DNA from: CAYVHU01 sp964451415
GTDB taxonomy: Bacteria; Pseudomonadota; Alphaproteobacteria; Rhodospirillales; Magnetovibrionaceae
NCBI GenBank assembly: GCA_964451415.1
Contig: CAYVHU010000002.1
Span: 181,733 to 245,732 of the forward strand
Length of the DNA: 64,000 nucleotides
Direction: 5' to 3'
The position numbers and the translations under genes are program-made. Below the pieces are notes generated by a model that was not told where the DNA came from, made no database searches, and saw nothing but the letters and a program-made list of their open reading frames with translations. Positions 17,134-25,422 of the stretch are shown here, in pieces (positions within the stretch are counted from its first letter, which is position 1; each line of letters starts with the position of its first letter).

Positions 17134-17168
17134 AAAAAACCGCCGGGGATGCTTTCCCGGCGATTTCT
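17131..17168. terminator. Bidirectional Rho-independent terminator
   Basis: CGCCGGG (17141-17147) pairs with CCCGGCG (17156-17162). Eight T follow on the minus strand and ATTTCTT on the plus strand. It separates the convergent small membrane genes and cbbP. Confidence 0.85.
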
Positions 17169-17182
17169 TCCGTCGTTCACAG

Positions 17183-18070
17183 TTAGCTTAATCCCCGGGC
17201 AGCCAGCATTTCATGCAGGATCGGGGTGAGAATCAATTCCATGGCAAAGCCCATTTTTCCGCCCGGCACGACAATGGTGTTGCGCCGTGACATATAGGAA
17301 TGCGGGACCATCTGCAACAAATATGGAAAATCCACGCCGCTGGGGATGTTCTCCGGTCTGCGGAAACGAATAACCACAACGCTTTCATCCGGCGTCGGGA
17401 TGTCGCGCGCAATGATGGGGTCGGAGGTATCGACCACCGGCACACGCTGGAAATTGATGTCGGTGTGCTGAAATTGCGGCACAATATAGTGCACATAATC
17501 GTTCATGCGGCGCATGATGGTGTCCATCACCGCCTCTTGAGAATAACCGCGTTGTGACGTATCCCGGTGGATTTTTTGAATCCATTCCAGGTTAATCACC
17601 GGCACCACACCGATTTTAAGATCAACGTGGGATGCCATGTCCACGTTGTCTTTCTTGATGCAGCCATGCAGGCCTTCGTAGAACATCAGGTCCGTCCCAT
17701 CGGGAATGTCTTCCCAAGGCGTGAACTCACCAGCTTTCAAGCCGGGGTAAGGTGCTGCTTCTCCTTCGGAGTGCAAATACAAGCGCCGTTTTCCGACACC
17801 GGTTTTGCCATAATTCTCAAACAACGACGCAAGCTCAGAAAACAGATTCGCTTCAGCCCCGAAGTGACTGAAATTGTTGTCTCCTTTACCACTGGCCTTG
17901 GCAACTTGGTCCTTCATGTCGGCGCGGTTGTAACGGTGGAAGCTATCCCCCTCGATGACGGCGGGGTTCAAACCTTCGCGACGGAACATATGCTCAAATG
18001 CGGCCTTGACCGTACTGGTGCCCGCCCCTGACGAACCCGTCACGGCGATGACTGGATGTTTTTTCGACAC
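17183..18070 (-). CDS. cbbP: Phosphoribulokinase, class I (proteobacterial type)
   Basis: A 295-residue kinase making ribulose 1,5-bisphosphate. The P-loop variant GSSGAGTST (residues 12-20), VIEGDSFHRYNRADM, NHFSHFG-like NNFSHFGAEAN, the FYEGLHG motif with catalytic residues, and PVINLEWIQKIHRD are typical of octameric, allosterically regulated class I PRKs of proteobacteria. The start is GTG at 18070, with GGAAGGA seven bases before it. It stands alone between a terminator and tRNA-His, away from both cbb clusters. It is the second PRK in the window. Confidence 0.95.
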   Translation of the reverse strand: MSKKHPVIAVTGSSGAGTSTVKAAFEHMFRREGLNPAVIEGDSFHRYNRADMKDQVAKASGKGDNNFSHFGAEANLFSELASLFENYGKTGVGKRRLYLHSEGEAAPYPGLKAGEFTPWEDIPDGTDLMFYEGLHGCIKKDNVDMASHVDLKIGVVPVINLEWIQKIHRDTSQRGYSQEAVMDTIMRRMNDYVHYIVPQFQHTDINFQRVPVVDTSDPIIARDIPTPDESVVVIRFRRPENIPSGVDFPYLLQMVPHSYMSRRNTIVVPGGKMGFAMELILTPILHEMLAARGLS

Positions 18071-18202
18071 GCTGCTTTCCTTCCCTGAGACAATGACTTT
18101 TGGCCCTGAAACAAATGACTTTGGATCGGCCCTTCGGGTATCGGTCCTGGGGAGGTCTCTTGTATCTCGGCGCGCCGTAGCGGCCTTGACAGTTTCGCGA
18201 AA

Positions 18203-18280
18203 TGGGGTGGCTGATGGGATTTGAACCCACGGCCTCTTGGATCACAACCAAGCGCTCTAACCAACTGAGCTACAGCCACC
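18203..18280 (-). tRNA. tRNA-His(GTG)
   Basis: The minus strand folds as a full cloverleaf: acceptor GTGGCTG/CAGCCAC, D-loop AGCTCAGTTGGTTAGAGC, anticodon loop TTGTGAT with anticodon GTG, T-loop GGTTCAAATCC. The extra G-1 (18280), its partner C73 (18206) and an encoded CCA (18203-18205) are present, as in canonical tRNA-His. Confidence 0.97.
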
Positions 18281-18683
18281 ACAAATTTCGGAACACAGAC
18301 CCCGAAAGCCGACATTTACTAGACGTATCCCCCGCCCCCGTCAAGGGACACAAGTGCCCCGGTCCCCACCTTTTGAGTGCTCCTCACCCCTTGGCCTGCA
18401 GGAAGGCCTCCCTATCCGTTCGATTAAAAATGCGGCAATTGCTCAATATTCACGCAGGCAGCGCCGCGTTCACGTGCTCAAGGCCCTAAAATCCCTTAAA
18501 AACACCCCTAATTTCGCGCCGAAGTTATGCACAGCGCCAATTGGCATGCGTTGTGCTATGAAGTTTGCAAGTCAGGTGGCTAAAATTAAATGTTATGGCG
18601 TGACGCCTTAATTAAGCTTTCTATGGTGAAGGGCGGCGTGCGTGACGGTGTAAGCGTCTTGGCTAAAGGAAAAAGAGACCGCG
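18281..18683. other. Intergenic region between tRNA-His and glnB
   Basis: It contains no supported gene. The tRNA-His promoter should lie at its left end, and a sigma-54-like promoter for glnB at 18541-18557. An inverted GCACA...TGTGC pair (18530-18556) overlaps the latter and could be an NtrC-like site. Confidence 0.5.
18541..18557 (+). promoter_or_regulatory. Candidate sigma-54 promoter of glnB
   Basis: TTGGCATGCGTTGTGCT keeps the invariant GG-N10-GC spacing of -24/-12 elements, with one departure from the consensus TTGC. It lies 127 bases upstream of the glnB start, a position usual for NtrC-controlled glnBA operons. Confidence 0.6.
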
Positions 18684-19022
18684 ATGAAAAAGATCGAAGC
18701 TGTTATCAAACCTTTCAAACTGGACGAAGTGAAGGACGCTCTTCACGAGGTGGGGCTGCAAGGAATCACCGTCATTGAGGCAAAGGGCTTTGGTCGCCAA
18801 AAAGGTCACACGGAATTATACCGTGGCGCTGAGTACGTCGTGGATTTTCTTCCCAAGGTTAAACTTGAGATCGTCTTGGAAGACGCTCTGGTCGAACGCG
18901 CCGTTGAGGCCATTCAGCAAGCCGCCCACACCGGACGCATCGGCGATGGCAAAATTTTCATCCTGCCCGTAGAAGAAGCCGTTCGCGTGCGCACAGGCGA
19001 ACGCGGCACGGAAGCAATTTAA
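18684..19022 (+). CDS. glnB: Nitrogen regulatory protein PII
   Basis: A 112-residue PII protein. The T-loop GFGRQKGHTELYRGAEYVVD includes the uridylylation site Tyr51, and the B-loop/C-terminal signatures TGRIGDGKIF and RTGERGTEAI are intact. PII senses 2-oxoglutarate and ATP/ADP and controls GlnE, NtrB and other targets. The ATG follows AAAGAGA. It is 59 bases upstream of glnA on the same strand, the standard alphaproteobacterial glnBA operon, which favours GlnB over GlnK. Confidence 0.97.
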   Translation: MKKIEAVIKPFKLDEVKDALHEVGLQGITVIEAKGFGRQKGHTELYRGAEYVVDFLPKVKLEIVLEDALVERAVEAIQQAAHTGRIGDGKIFILPVEEAVRVRTGERGTEAI

Positions 19023-19035
19023 GAAACCCATGCGT

Positions 19036-19065
19036 TAACAACCCTATCCGTAACAACTCTATCCA
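19036..19065 (+). repeat. 15-bp tandem duplication after glnB
   Basis: Two adjacent copies, TAACAACCCTATCCG (19036-19050) and TAACAACTCTATCCA (19051-19065), differ at two positions. They lie between the glnB stop (19022) and the glnA ribosome site. Confidence 0.7.
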
Positions 19066-19081
19066 TTGAGGAATCACGACT

Positions 19082-20503
19082 ATGGCTTTGGATTGCAAGA
19101 CAGCAGAAGACGTCCTGAAATATGTCAAGGACGAGAACATCGATTGGGTGGACTTGCGTTTCACCGACCCCCACGGCAAGTGGCAACACTTGACCATGTG
19201 TTCCAATTTCATCGATGCTGACTCCTTCGAAGACGGTATCATGTTCGACGGCTCGTCCATCGCCGGATGGAAAGCCATCAACGAATCCGACATGTCGTTG
19301 ATCCCTGACGCCACGACCGCCGTGATGGACCCGTTCTCTGCACAACCGCAGTTGATCATGTGCTGCGACATCCGCGAGCCGAGCACCGGCCAGGGTTACA
19401 ACCGCGACCCTCGTTCGGTGGCCAAACGCGCCGAACAATATCTGGCATCCACCGGCATCGGCGATACCGCATATTTCGGTCCGGAGCCTGAATTTTTCGT
19501 CTTCGACGACGTGCGCTTCAACGTATCCATGAACCATTGCTTCTATGAATTTGATTCCGAAGAAGGCCCGTATGTCACCGGCAAGATCATGGAAGAAAGC
19601 AACATGGGTCACCGTCCGCCCATCAAGGGCGGCTACTTCCCCGTTCCCCCCGTCGATTCCGCCCATGACCTGCGTGCCGAAATGGTTACGGTCATGAAGG
19701 AAATGGGCCTCGGCATGGATAAACACCACCATGAAGTCGCACCGTCCCAGCATGAACTGGGCATGACCTTCGACACTTTGGTGCGCACCGCGGACAACGT
19801 GCAAATCAACAAGTACTGCACCCACATGACCGCTCACACCTATGGCAAAACGGCGACCTTCATGCCCAAGCCCGTCGCGGGCGACAACGGATCGGGCATG
19901 CACACGCACCAGTCCATCTGGAAAGACGGCAAGCCGCTGTTCGCCGGATCGGGTTATGCCGATCTGTCCAACGATGCGCTCTACTATATCGGTGGCATCA
20001 TCAAACACGCCAAGGCGCTGAACGCCTTCACCAACCCGTCCACCAATTCGTACAAACGCCTGATCCCGGGCTTCGAGGCACCGGTCCTGTTGGCCTATTC
20101 GTCGCGTAACCGTTCCGCGTCGTGCCGCATCCCGTTCTCGTCCTCACCGAGTGGCAAGCGTGTTGAAATCCGTTTCCCGGACCCGACCGCCAACCCCTAT
20201 CTCGCCTTCACCGCCATGATGATGGCAGGTCTCGACGGTATCGAAAACAAAATCCATCCCGGCGATGCCATGGATAAAAACCTCTACGATCTGCCGCCTG
20301 AAGAACTGGCCAATGTGCCGACCGTGTGCGGATCATTGCGCGAAGCGCTTGAAGCGCTGGGTGCGGATCGCGACTTCCTCAAGAAAGGCGACGTGATGGA
20401 CGACGACATGATCGACGCTTATCTGGAACTGAAGTGGGAAGAAGTTTACAACCTGGAGCACACACCGCACCCGGTTGAATTTGAAATGTACTATTCCTGC
20501 TGA
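19082..20503 (+). CDS. glnA: Glutamine synthetase, type I (GSI-beta)
   Basis: A 473-residue enzyme making glutamine from glutamate, ammonia and ATP. Visible motifs: MFDGSSIAGW, the ATP site KGGYFPVPPVDSAHDLR, the metal/catalytic loop NGSGMHTHQSIW (written here GDNGSGMHTHQ) and RNRSASCRIP. The adenylylation site is Tyr402 in KNLYDLPPEE, so activity is expected to be controlled by GlnE with PII. A hairpin terminator follows 33 bases after the stop. Confidence 0.98.
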   Translation: MALDCKTAEDVLKYVKDENIDWVDLRFTDPHGKWQHLTMCSNFIDADSFEDGIMFDGSSIAGWKAINESDMSLIPDATTAVMDPFSAQPQLIMCCDIREPSTGQGYNRDPRSVAKRAEQYLASTGIGDTAYFGPEPEFFVFDDVRFNVSMNHCFYEFDSEEGPYVTGKIMEESNMGHRPPIKGGYFPVPPVDSAHDLRAEMVTVMKEMGLGMDKHHHEVAPSQHELGMTFDTLVRTADNVQINKYCTHMTAHTYGKTATFMPKPVAGDNGSGMHTHQSIWKDGKPLFAGSGYADLSNDALYYIGGIIKHAKALNAFTNPSTNSYKRLIPGFEAPVLLAYSSRNRSASCRIPFSSSPSGKRVEIRFPDPTANPYLAFTAMMMAGLDGIENKIHPGDAMDKNLYDLPPEELANVPTVCGSLREALEALGADRDFLKKGDVMDDDMIDAYLELKWEEVYNLEHTPHPVEFEMYYSC

Positions 20504-20535
20504 TCCCTTTACGATACTTCTTATCGCACGATCAA

Positions 20536-20570
20536 GGGCCCGTTCAGTTTTGAACGGGCCCCTTTTCTTG
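20536..20570 (+). terminator. Rho-independent terminator of glnBA
   Basis: An 11-bp perfect stem, GGGCCCGTTCA (20536-20546) with TGAACGGGCCC (20551-20561), is followed by CTTTTCTT. On the minus strand the same bases encode the last codons and stop of lpxB. Confidence 0.9.
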
Positions 20571-21737
20571 CAAGAAACGCAGCACAACTTCACCGGCGCG
20601 CTCACCCGGTGCAGGGCCGCCGAGACCCAGTTGTCGCAATGCTTCACGGGCCGCTGAGATTTGCGCATCGCGCGCCTGTGCATCCCCCAGAAGACGTGCG
20701 GTTTCACGCGCCAGATTGTCTGCGGTGCAACGTTCTTGCAAAAATTCCGGGACAGCCTCGCGGCGTAAAATGATGTTGATCAGATTGACGTAAGGTATTT
20801 TGATCAGTCGTCGGACCAAAAACACGCTCAAGGGATTGAGCCTATAGGCGATAACATGGGCAAGCCCCGCCATGGCCAATTCCAACGCGACCGTCCCGCT
20901 GGCCGCCAGTGCGACGTCGGAAGCGGCGAAAGCGTCCGCTTTTTCGTCAGCCCCGACGATGACGACCGGCATGGCCCAGGACGCCATGGCCCCACGCACC
21001 CGTTCTTCCACATGCTCCAAGGTCGGAACGACAAGACGCAAGGTCGGAAAATGTGCCGTCAGGCGGGTGGCCGTTTCGCCAAAAACAGGCAAAAGACGCT
21101 CCACTTCTCCGGCACGGCTTCCGGGCAGAAGGCAAAGCAACGGCGCATCGACACCAATGTTGTGACGATGACGGAACCGTGCGCCGTCTCCTGATCCGAC
21201 ATCGCTTTCCACGACCGGATGACCGACAAAGGTGGCCTCCAGGCCTTCTTTTTCAAAAAACGGCGGTTCGAACGGCAACAGGCACAGAAGATGATCCAGA
21301 AACCGGGCCACTTTGGCTGCCCGGCCCGCACGCCATGCCCAGACGCTGGGCGCAACATAATGAATAACCGGCGTTTTTACGCCACGCGCTTTAAGTTTTT
21401 TGATGACGCGAAAGCAAAAATCGGGAGCATCAATGGTGACAAGCACATCGGGCTTCAAGGCCTCAACTGCATCGGAAGTTTTTTTGATTCGATTCAATAA
21501 CAAACGCAATCGGGGCAAAATCTCGAAGAGCCCCATGACGGAAAGGTCCTCCATGGCAAAAAGGCTGTCCAATCCGGCACCTTTCATTTCCGGACCGCCC
21601 ACACCAACGAAACCGACGCGCCCGCCCAAGCGCGCCGACAAGGCCCGCATCAAACTTGCGCCCAAGGCATCGCCGGAGTTTTCCCCCGCCACCAAAAAGA
21701 TCAAAGGGGACGCGGACGTGCTGGGCGACACCGTCAC
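20544..21737 (-). CDS. lpxB: Lipid-A-disaccharide synthase
   Basis: A 397-residue GT-B glycosyltransferase joining UDP-2,3-diacylglucosamine and lipid X to make the lipid A disaccharide at the inner membrane. It shows the family start LIFLVAGENSGDALGASLM, then GVGGPEMKGAGL, YVAPSVWAWR and LLPGSRAGEVERLLP, and a donor-site SGTVALELAM. The start overlaps the lpxI stop by four bases. It is the last gene of the long envelope operon, and its 3' end overlaps the opposing glnA terminator hairpin. Confidence 0.96.
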   Translation of the reverse strand: MTVSPSTSASPLIFLVAGENSGDALGASLMRALSARLGGRVGFVGVGGPEMKGAGLDSLFAMEDLSVMGLFEILPRLRLLLNRIKKTSDAVEALKPDVLVTIDAPDFCFRVIKKLKARGVKTPVIHYVAPSVWAWRAGRAAKVARFLDHLLCLLPFEPPFFEKEGLEATFVGHPVVESDVGSGDGARFRHRHNIGVDAPLLCLLPGSRAGEVERLLPVFGETATRLTAHFPTLRLVVPTLEHVEERVRGAMASWAMPVVIVGADEKADAFAASDVALAASGTVALELAMAGLAHVIAYRLNPLSVFLVRRLIKIPYVNLINIILRREAVPEFLQERCTADNLARETARLLGDAQARDAQISAAREALRQLGLGGPAPGERAGEVVLRFLQEKGPVQN

Positions 21738-22555
21738 GGCTTTACCCCAACAATAAATATGTTATTTTTGTCAGATACATCCACAACTTCTTTAATGTTT
21801 AAGATAAGCGATGCGCCAGCCTCCACCACAATCCCCTGCAACCCGGCCCGAGCGGCATTTTGGATCGTAACGGCACCAATGGTCGGCAAGTCCACGCGCC
21901 GTTCCTGTGTGGGCTTACACATTTTTGCCAAAACACCACCATCAGCATCGCGCCGTGAAACCAACCGTTCCAACATGGCGTCTGTTCCCGCGCGTTCTTC
22001 ACGCGCTACGATGCGGCCATCGCGGCCCGCCACCGCAGCCTGCCCCACATCCCGAGCCCCTAAATCCAAGGCCGCATGTATCGCCGCTTGGATCGCCACT
22101 TCGCTTTCCCGGGACGGCAAAACACCGCCCAGCACCCCTTCCGGCGTAAGCAGTTCCGGTAAGATTTCATGAACCCCAACAAGGTGAAACCCTTCGCGCG
22201 CCTCCAGGGCCTTGACGATCGTTCTGAGCAGACCGTCATCGCCCTTGCGCAGTGCCCCCAGAGCCAAAAATTGAAGCGTCCGCGCGTCTGGCATCAGTTG
22301 CGCCATGGTCGGTTTGTGGATGTGCCCCGCCATCACCAATTCCGCCACCCCTTGCGCACGCAAATGGCCGATGGCCGCCCCGGCCCCACCCAGGCGGACC
22401 CAGACATGGTCCACACCCTGCGTGGTGTGCGGGTCGCACTGATCTTTGAATGCGACCACAAAGACATCGCGACCCACCTGACGGCACCTGTCGATCAACA
22501 ACCGCGGAAGTTCACCGCCACCGGCCAAGATTCCTAATTTTGCAGGATCACTCAC
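21734..22555 (-). CDS. lpxI: UDP-2,3-diacylglucosamine diphosphatase LpxI
   Basis: A 273-residue DUF1009-family protein, the alphaproteobacterial replacement for LpxH that hydrolyses UDP-2,3-diacylglucosamine to lipid X and UMP. Conserved features: LGILAGGGELPRLL near the N-terminus, VWVRLGGAGAAIGHLRAQGV, VMAGHIHKP, then EGVLGG and the C-terminal KMCKPTQERRVDLPTIG. Start set at GTG 22555, overlapping the lpxA stop by eight bases; a longer frame to 22600 overlaps lpxA further. Its place between lpxA and lpxB is the common one. Confidence 0.94.
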   Translation of the reverse strand: MSDPAKLGILAGGGELPRLLIDRCRQVGRDVFVVAFKDQCDPHTTQGVDHVWVRLGGAGAAIGHLRAQGVAELVMAGHIHKPTMAQLMPDARTLQFLALGALRKGDDGLLRTIVKALEAREGFHLVGVHEILPELLTPEGVLGGVLPSRESEVAIQAAIHAALDLGARDVGQAAVAGRDGRIVAREERAGTDAMLERLVSRRDADGGVLAKMCKPTQERRVDLPTIGAVTIQNAARAGLQGIVVEAGASLILNIKEVVDVSDKNNIFIVGVKP

Positions 22556-23348
22556 CGTCTTCCGTTTTCGGCTGACAAATGGAACGCGAACTGTTGGCAC
22601 CGATAAAATTGACGATCTCCATCACCGGTTCGACATCCTTGAACATCTGCGCCACATCCGCCTGACGTTCCACCATGGTGCCTTCATGGGCAAACAAAAC
22701 CCGGTAGGCGTTGCGCATGGTATGGATGGTTTCGCGATCAAAGCCCCGCCGCCTCAAGCCCACCAGATTGAGGCCCGACAAATGAGCGCGATTGCCCGTT
22801 ACCGTGCCATAGGGAATGACGTCGTTTTCCACGCCGCTCATGCCGCCGATCATGGCGTGTTTGCCGATGCGCACAAACTGGTGTACAGCGCAAAGCCCGC
22901 CGACGATGGCAAACTCATCGACTTCCACATGCCCCGCCAAGGTCGCATTGTTCACCAAAATGACGTGATCCTGAATCTGGCAGTCATGCGCCACGTGCGC
23001 GCCGACCATCAGTAAGCAATCGTCGCCGACGCGCGTCAGCATGCCGCCACCTTCGGTGCCGGGGTTCATGGTGACGTGTTCGCGAATCACGGTGTTACTA
23101 CCGATTTCCAAACGCGAAGGCTCGCCTTTATACTTCATGTCCTGGGGTTGCAGGCCGATGGAGGCAAAAGGGAAAATGCGCGTGTGCGCACCGATGCACG
23201 TGTCGCCGCCAACGACAACGTGACTTTCAAGACACACGCCGTCCCCCAGCTTAACCTGGTGGCCAACGATCGAATACGGACCGACGCTTACGTCTTTGCC
23301 CAATTCGGCGCCGCTTTCAATCAAGGCCGTAGGGTGAATATTTTTCAT
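22548..23348 (-). CDS. lpxA: UDP-N-acetylglucosamine acyltransferase
   Basis: A 266-residue left-handed beta-helix acyltransferase, first step of lipid A synthesis. It starts IHPTALIESGAELGKDVSVG with hexapeptide repeats, holds the catalytic His region VGAHVAHDCQIQDHV, and the C-terminal helical bundle. It directly follows fabZ (one base apart) and precedes lpxI. Confidence 0.97.
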   Translation of the reverse strand: MKNIHPTALIESGAELGKDVSVGPYSIVGHQVKLGDGVCLESHVVVGGDTCIGAHTRIFPFASIGLQPQDMKYKGEPSRLEIGSNTVIREHVTMNPGTEGGGMLTRVGDDCLLMVGAHVAHDCQIQDHVILVNNATLAGHVEVDEFAIVGGLCAVHQFVRIGKHAMIGGMSGVENDVIPYGTVTGNRAHLSGLNLVGLRRRGFDRETIHTMRNAYRVLFAHEGTMVERQADVAQMFKDVEPVMEIVNFIGANSSRSICQPKTEDGE

Positions 23349-23349
23349 A

Positions 23350-23799
23350 TCAACTATCCATAATCATAGCGGAAAAATTAGCTTCCGCCATCAGGGTTTC
23401 ACCAACTTTGGCCTCACCACGAAATTTGTAAACGTTGCCACGCACACGCCGCTTCGTAACATAAATTTCCAGCACATCGCCGGGCGTCACGGGTTTGCGA
23501 AAGCGCGCATTCTCCACGCTCATGAAATACACCAGCTTGCCCTCGGCGCTTTCGCCCAAAGTCGCCACCACCAGCACCGCCGCCGTTTGCGCCATGGCCT
23601 CGACAATCAAGACCCCCGGCATAATCGGGTGGTCCGGGAAATGACCCTGAAAATAGGGTTCGGACGAAGTCACGTTCTTAATCCCAACGGCGCTTTCCCC
23701 CTGCACAAGGTCGCGCACTCGATCAATCAGCAAAAATGGATAACGATGTGGAATCATTTCCATAATTCTGTTGACGTCAATCATCGCTTCAACATTCAA
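23350..23799 (-). CDS. fabZ: (3R)-hydroxyacyl-ACP dehydratase
   Basis: A 149-residue hot-dog-fold dehydratase. The catalytic His and the family motif IPHRYPFLLIDRV, then FQGHFPDHPIMPGVLIVEAM with the catalytic Glu, are present. It works in fatty acid elongation and sits between lpxD and lpxA, which share its hydroxyacyl-ACP pool. Start is ATG 23799, three bases after lpxD; ATG 23784 (MIDVNRIME) is an alternative. Confidence 0.97.
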   Translation of the reverse strand: MNVEAMIDVNRIMEMIPHRYPFLLIDRVRDLVQGESAVGIKNVTSSEPYFQGHFPDHPIMPGVLIVEAMAQTAAVLVVATLGESAEGKLVYFMSVENARFRKPVTPGDVLEIYVTKRRVRGNVYKFRGEAKVGETLMAEANFSAMIMDS

Positions 23800-23802
23800 G
23801 CT

Positions 23803-24834
23803 TCAGCCCCCCTTCTTTGTATTTACAAGCTTTTTCAAGGCCGCCAATTGGCGCCAGAATTCCTTCGCCGGACGCGCCGGGGATCCGGCCAGCGTCTGGC
23901 GCGCGTCAACATTACGCATGACGCCGCTTTGCGCCGCCAGTTGAGCGCCATCGCCAATGCTCAAATGACCCGCCACGCCTGATTGTCCGCCGATCATTAC
24001 ATAGCTGCCGATTTTAGCACTTCCGGAAAGACCGGCAAGCGCCGCAACCAGACATCCCGCGCCAAGCTCGACGTTATGTCCAACCTGCACCATATTGTCG
24101 ATCTTGGTACCCGCATGAATGATGGTGTCCGGCCCCGTACCCCGATCGACACAGGCATTGGCGCCAATATCCACATCGTCTTCAATCACCACGCGCCCCA
24201 ATTGCGGCACCTTGAGATGCTCGCTGCCAGGCGCAAAACCGAAACCGTCCTGGCCGATGCGCGCGCCGGGGTGGAATACACATCTTTTGCCGACCAAAGC
24301 AAACTGAATGGTGACGTTGGGCCCGACCCAGCAGCCATCACCCAGAACCACTCCCGGGCCGATAAAACTGTTCGCACCTACGCAGACGCCGCTACCAAGT
24401 TCGGCACCGGGTTCAATTACGGCCCCGGCCTCAATCCGACATCCCGCCCTAAGGCGCGCCTTTTCATGGACATGAGCCGCAGCGTGAATGCCCGGGCGTG
24501 GCGCATGGGTGTAACACGTCTCTGGATAAAAAGCCTGCGCCACACGCGCATAGGCACGATACGGTTCATCCGTGACCAACAGCGCCATGGCGGGCGGAGC
24601 GCGTTCGACAAAACGGGATTCCACCAGGCACACACCCGCAGCGCTGTCGGTGAAGGCACCGACATACAGCTTGTTTTCCAGAAAACTGACATCCAACGCA
24701 CCGGCCGTTTGCAACGGCGCAACATCCTCATACACGGACATCGCATCACCGTTGGCGATCCGCGCATTGCATATCTCCGCTAACTCAGCCAGCCTAAACG
24801 GGCCGCCGCGCGCGAAAAACCTAGGGTCAGCCAT
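23803..24834 (-). CDS. lpxD: UDP-3-O-acylglucosamine N-acyltransferase
   Basis: A 343-residue enzyme of lipid A synthesis. The N-terminal uridine-binding domain (to about residue 105) is followed by a long run of hexapeptide repeats forming the beta-helix, with the acyltransferase His in QVGHNVELGAGC and a C-terminal helix. It lies between the skp-like gene and fabZ in the usual order. Confidence 0.96.
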   Translation of the reverse strand: MADPRFFARGGPFRLAELAEICNARIANGDAMSVYEDVAPLQTAGALDVSFLENKLYVGAFTDSAAGVCLVESRFVERAPPAMALLVTDEPYRAYARVAQAFYPETCYTHAPRPGIHAAAHVHEKARLRAGCRIEAGAVIEPGAELGSGVCVGANSFIGPGVVLGDGCWVGPNVTIQFALVGKRCVFHPGARIGQDGFGFAPGSEHLKVPQLGRVVIEDDVDIGANACVDRGTGPDTIIHAGTKIDNMVQVGHNVELGAGCLVAALAGLSGSAKIGSYVMIGGQSGVAGHLSIGDGAQLAAQSGVMRNVDARQTLAGSPARPAKEFWRQLAALKKLVNTKKGG

Positions 24835-24849
24835 GACCCGACCTCCGCC

Positions 24850-25413
24850 TCAATACGAGGGCTTGTTCACCGCAACAGACGGCAATTCCGTATTCAGGTG
24901 CTTCAACACATAGGCATTGATGTTCAATCTCTTCGCCACCAAGATCGTCGTTTGTTCCGCAAGAACCAGCGTCACTTTATTTTTCTCGGCATATTTCGAA
25001 ATAATCGAGACGATTTTACGGTTGATCTGGCCAATGGCTTCCGTTTGCGCCTTTCGCAACGTCTTTTGAAGCTTTTGCACCTTGAGCTGGAACGCCGCAA
25101 CGCGTTGCTCATATTTTTTTCGTTCTTCGGTAAATTTTTCCGGTGAAAGCAAGGTACGTTTACGGCTCAATTCGGCTTTGGCCGCACGCAAGGACGTATC
25201 TTCTTTTTTCAAAACTTTTCCCATATTCGTCTTCAAGGCTTCAAGCTGGGTTCGCGCTTTTTTGAAAGACGTCGATTGCGCACGAACGACATCAACGTTG
25301 ACGACGACAATTTTCAACGGCGGCAAATCGCTTTTCGCCTGAACATTTACGGCGAAAAGCGGCAGGGATACCAGGGAAAGGATGACTGCTGCAAAGAATG
25401 ATTTTAAAAACAA
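24850..25413 (-). CDS. Skp/OmpH-family periplasmic chaperone
   Basis: A 187-residue secreted protein: a signal peptide of about 27 residues ending VNVQAKS, then VVVNVDVVRAQSTSFKKART and a long charged coiled coil (about 60-135), as in Skp/OmpH, which escorts outer-membrane proteins. It follows bamA by nine bases and precedes lpxD. Sequence identity in this family is low; placement supports the call. Confidence 0.88.
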   Translation of the reverse strand: MFLKSFFAAVILSLVSLPLFAVNVQAKSDLPPLKIVVVNVDVVRAQSTSFKKARTQLEALKTNMGKVLKKEDTSLRAAKAELSRKRTLLSPEKFTEERKKYEQRVAAFQLKVQKLQKTLRKAQTEAIGQINRKIVSIISKYAEKNKVTLVLAEQTTILVAKRLNINAYVLKHLNTELPSVAVNKPSY

Positions 25414-25422
25414 GATGTTCTC

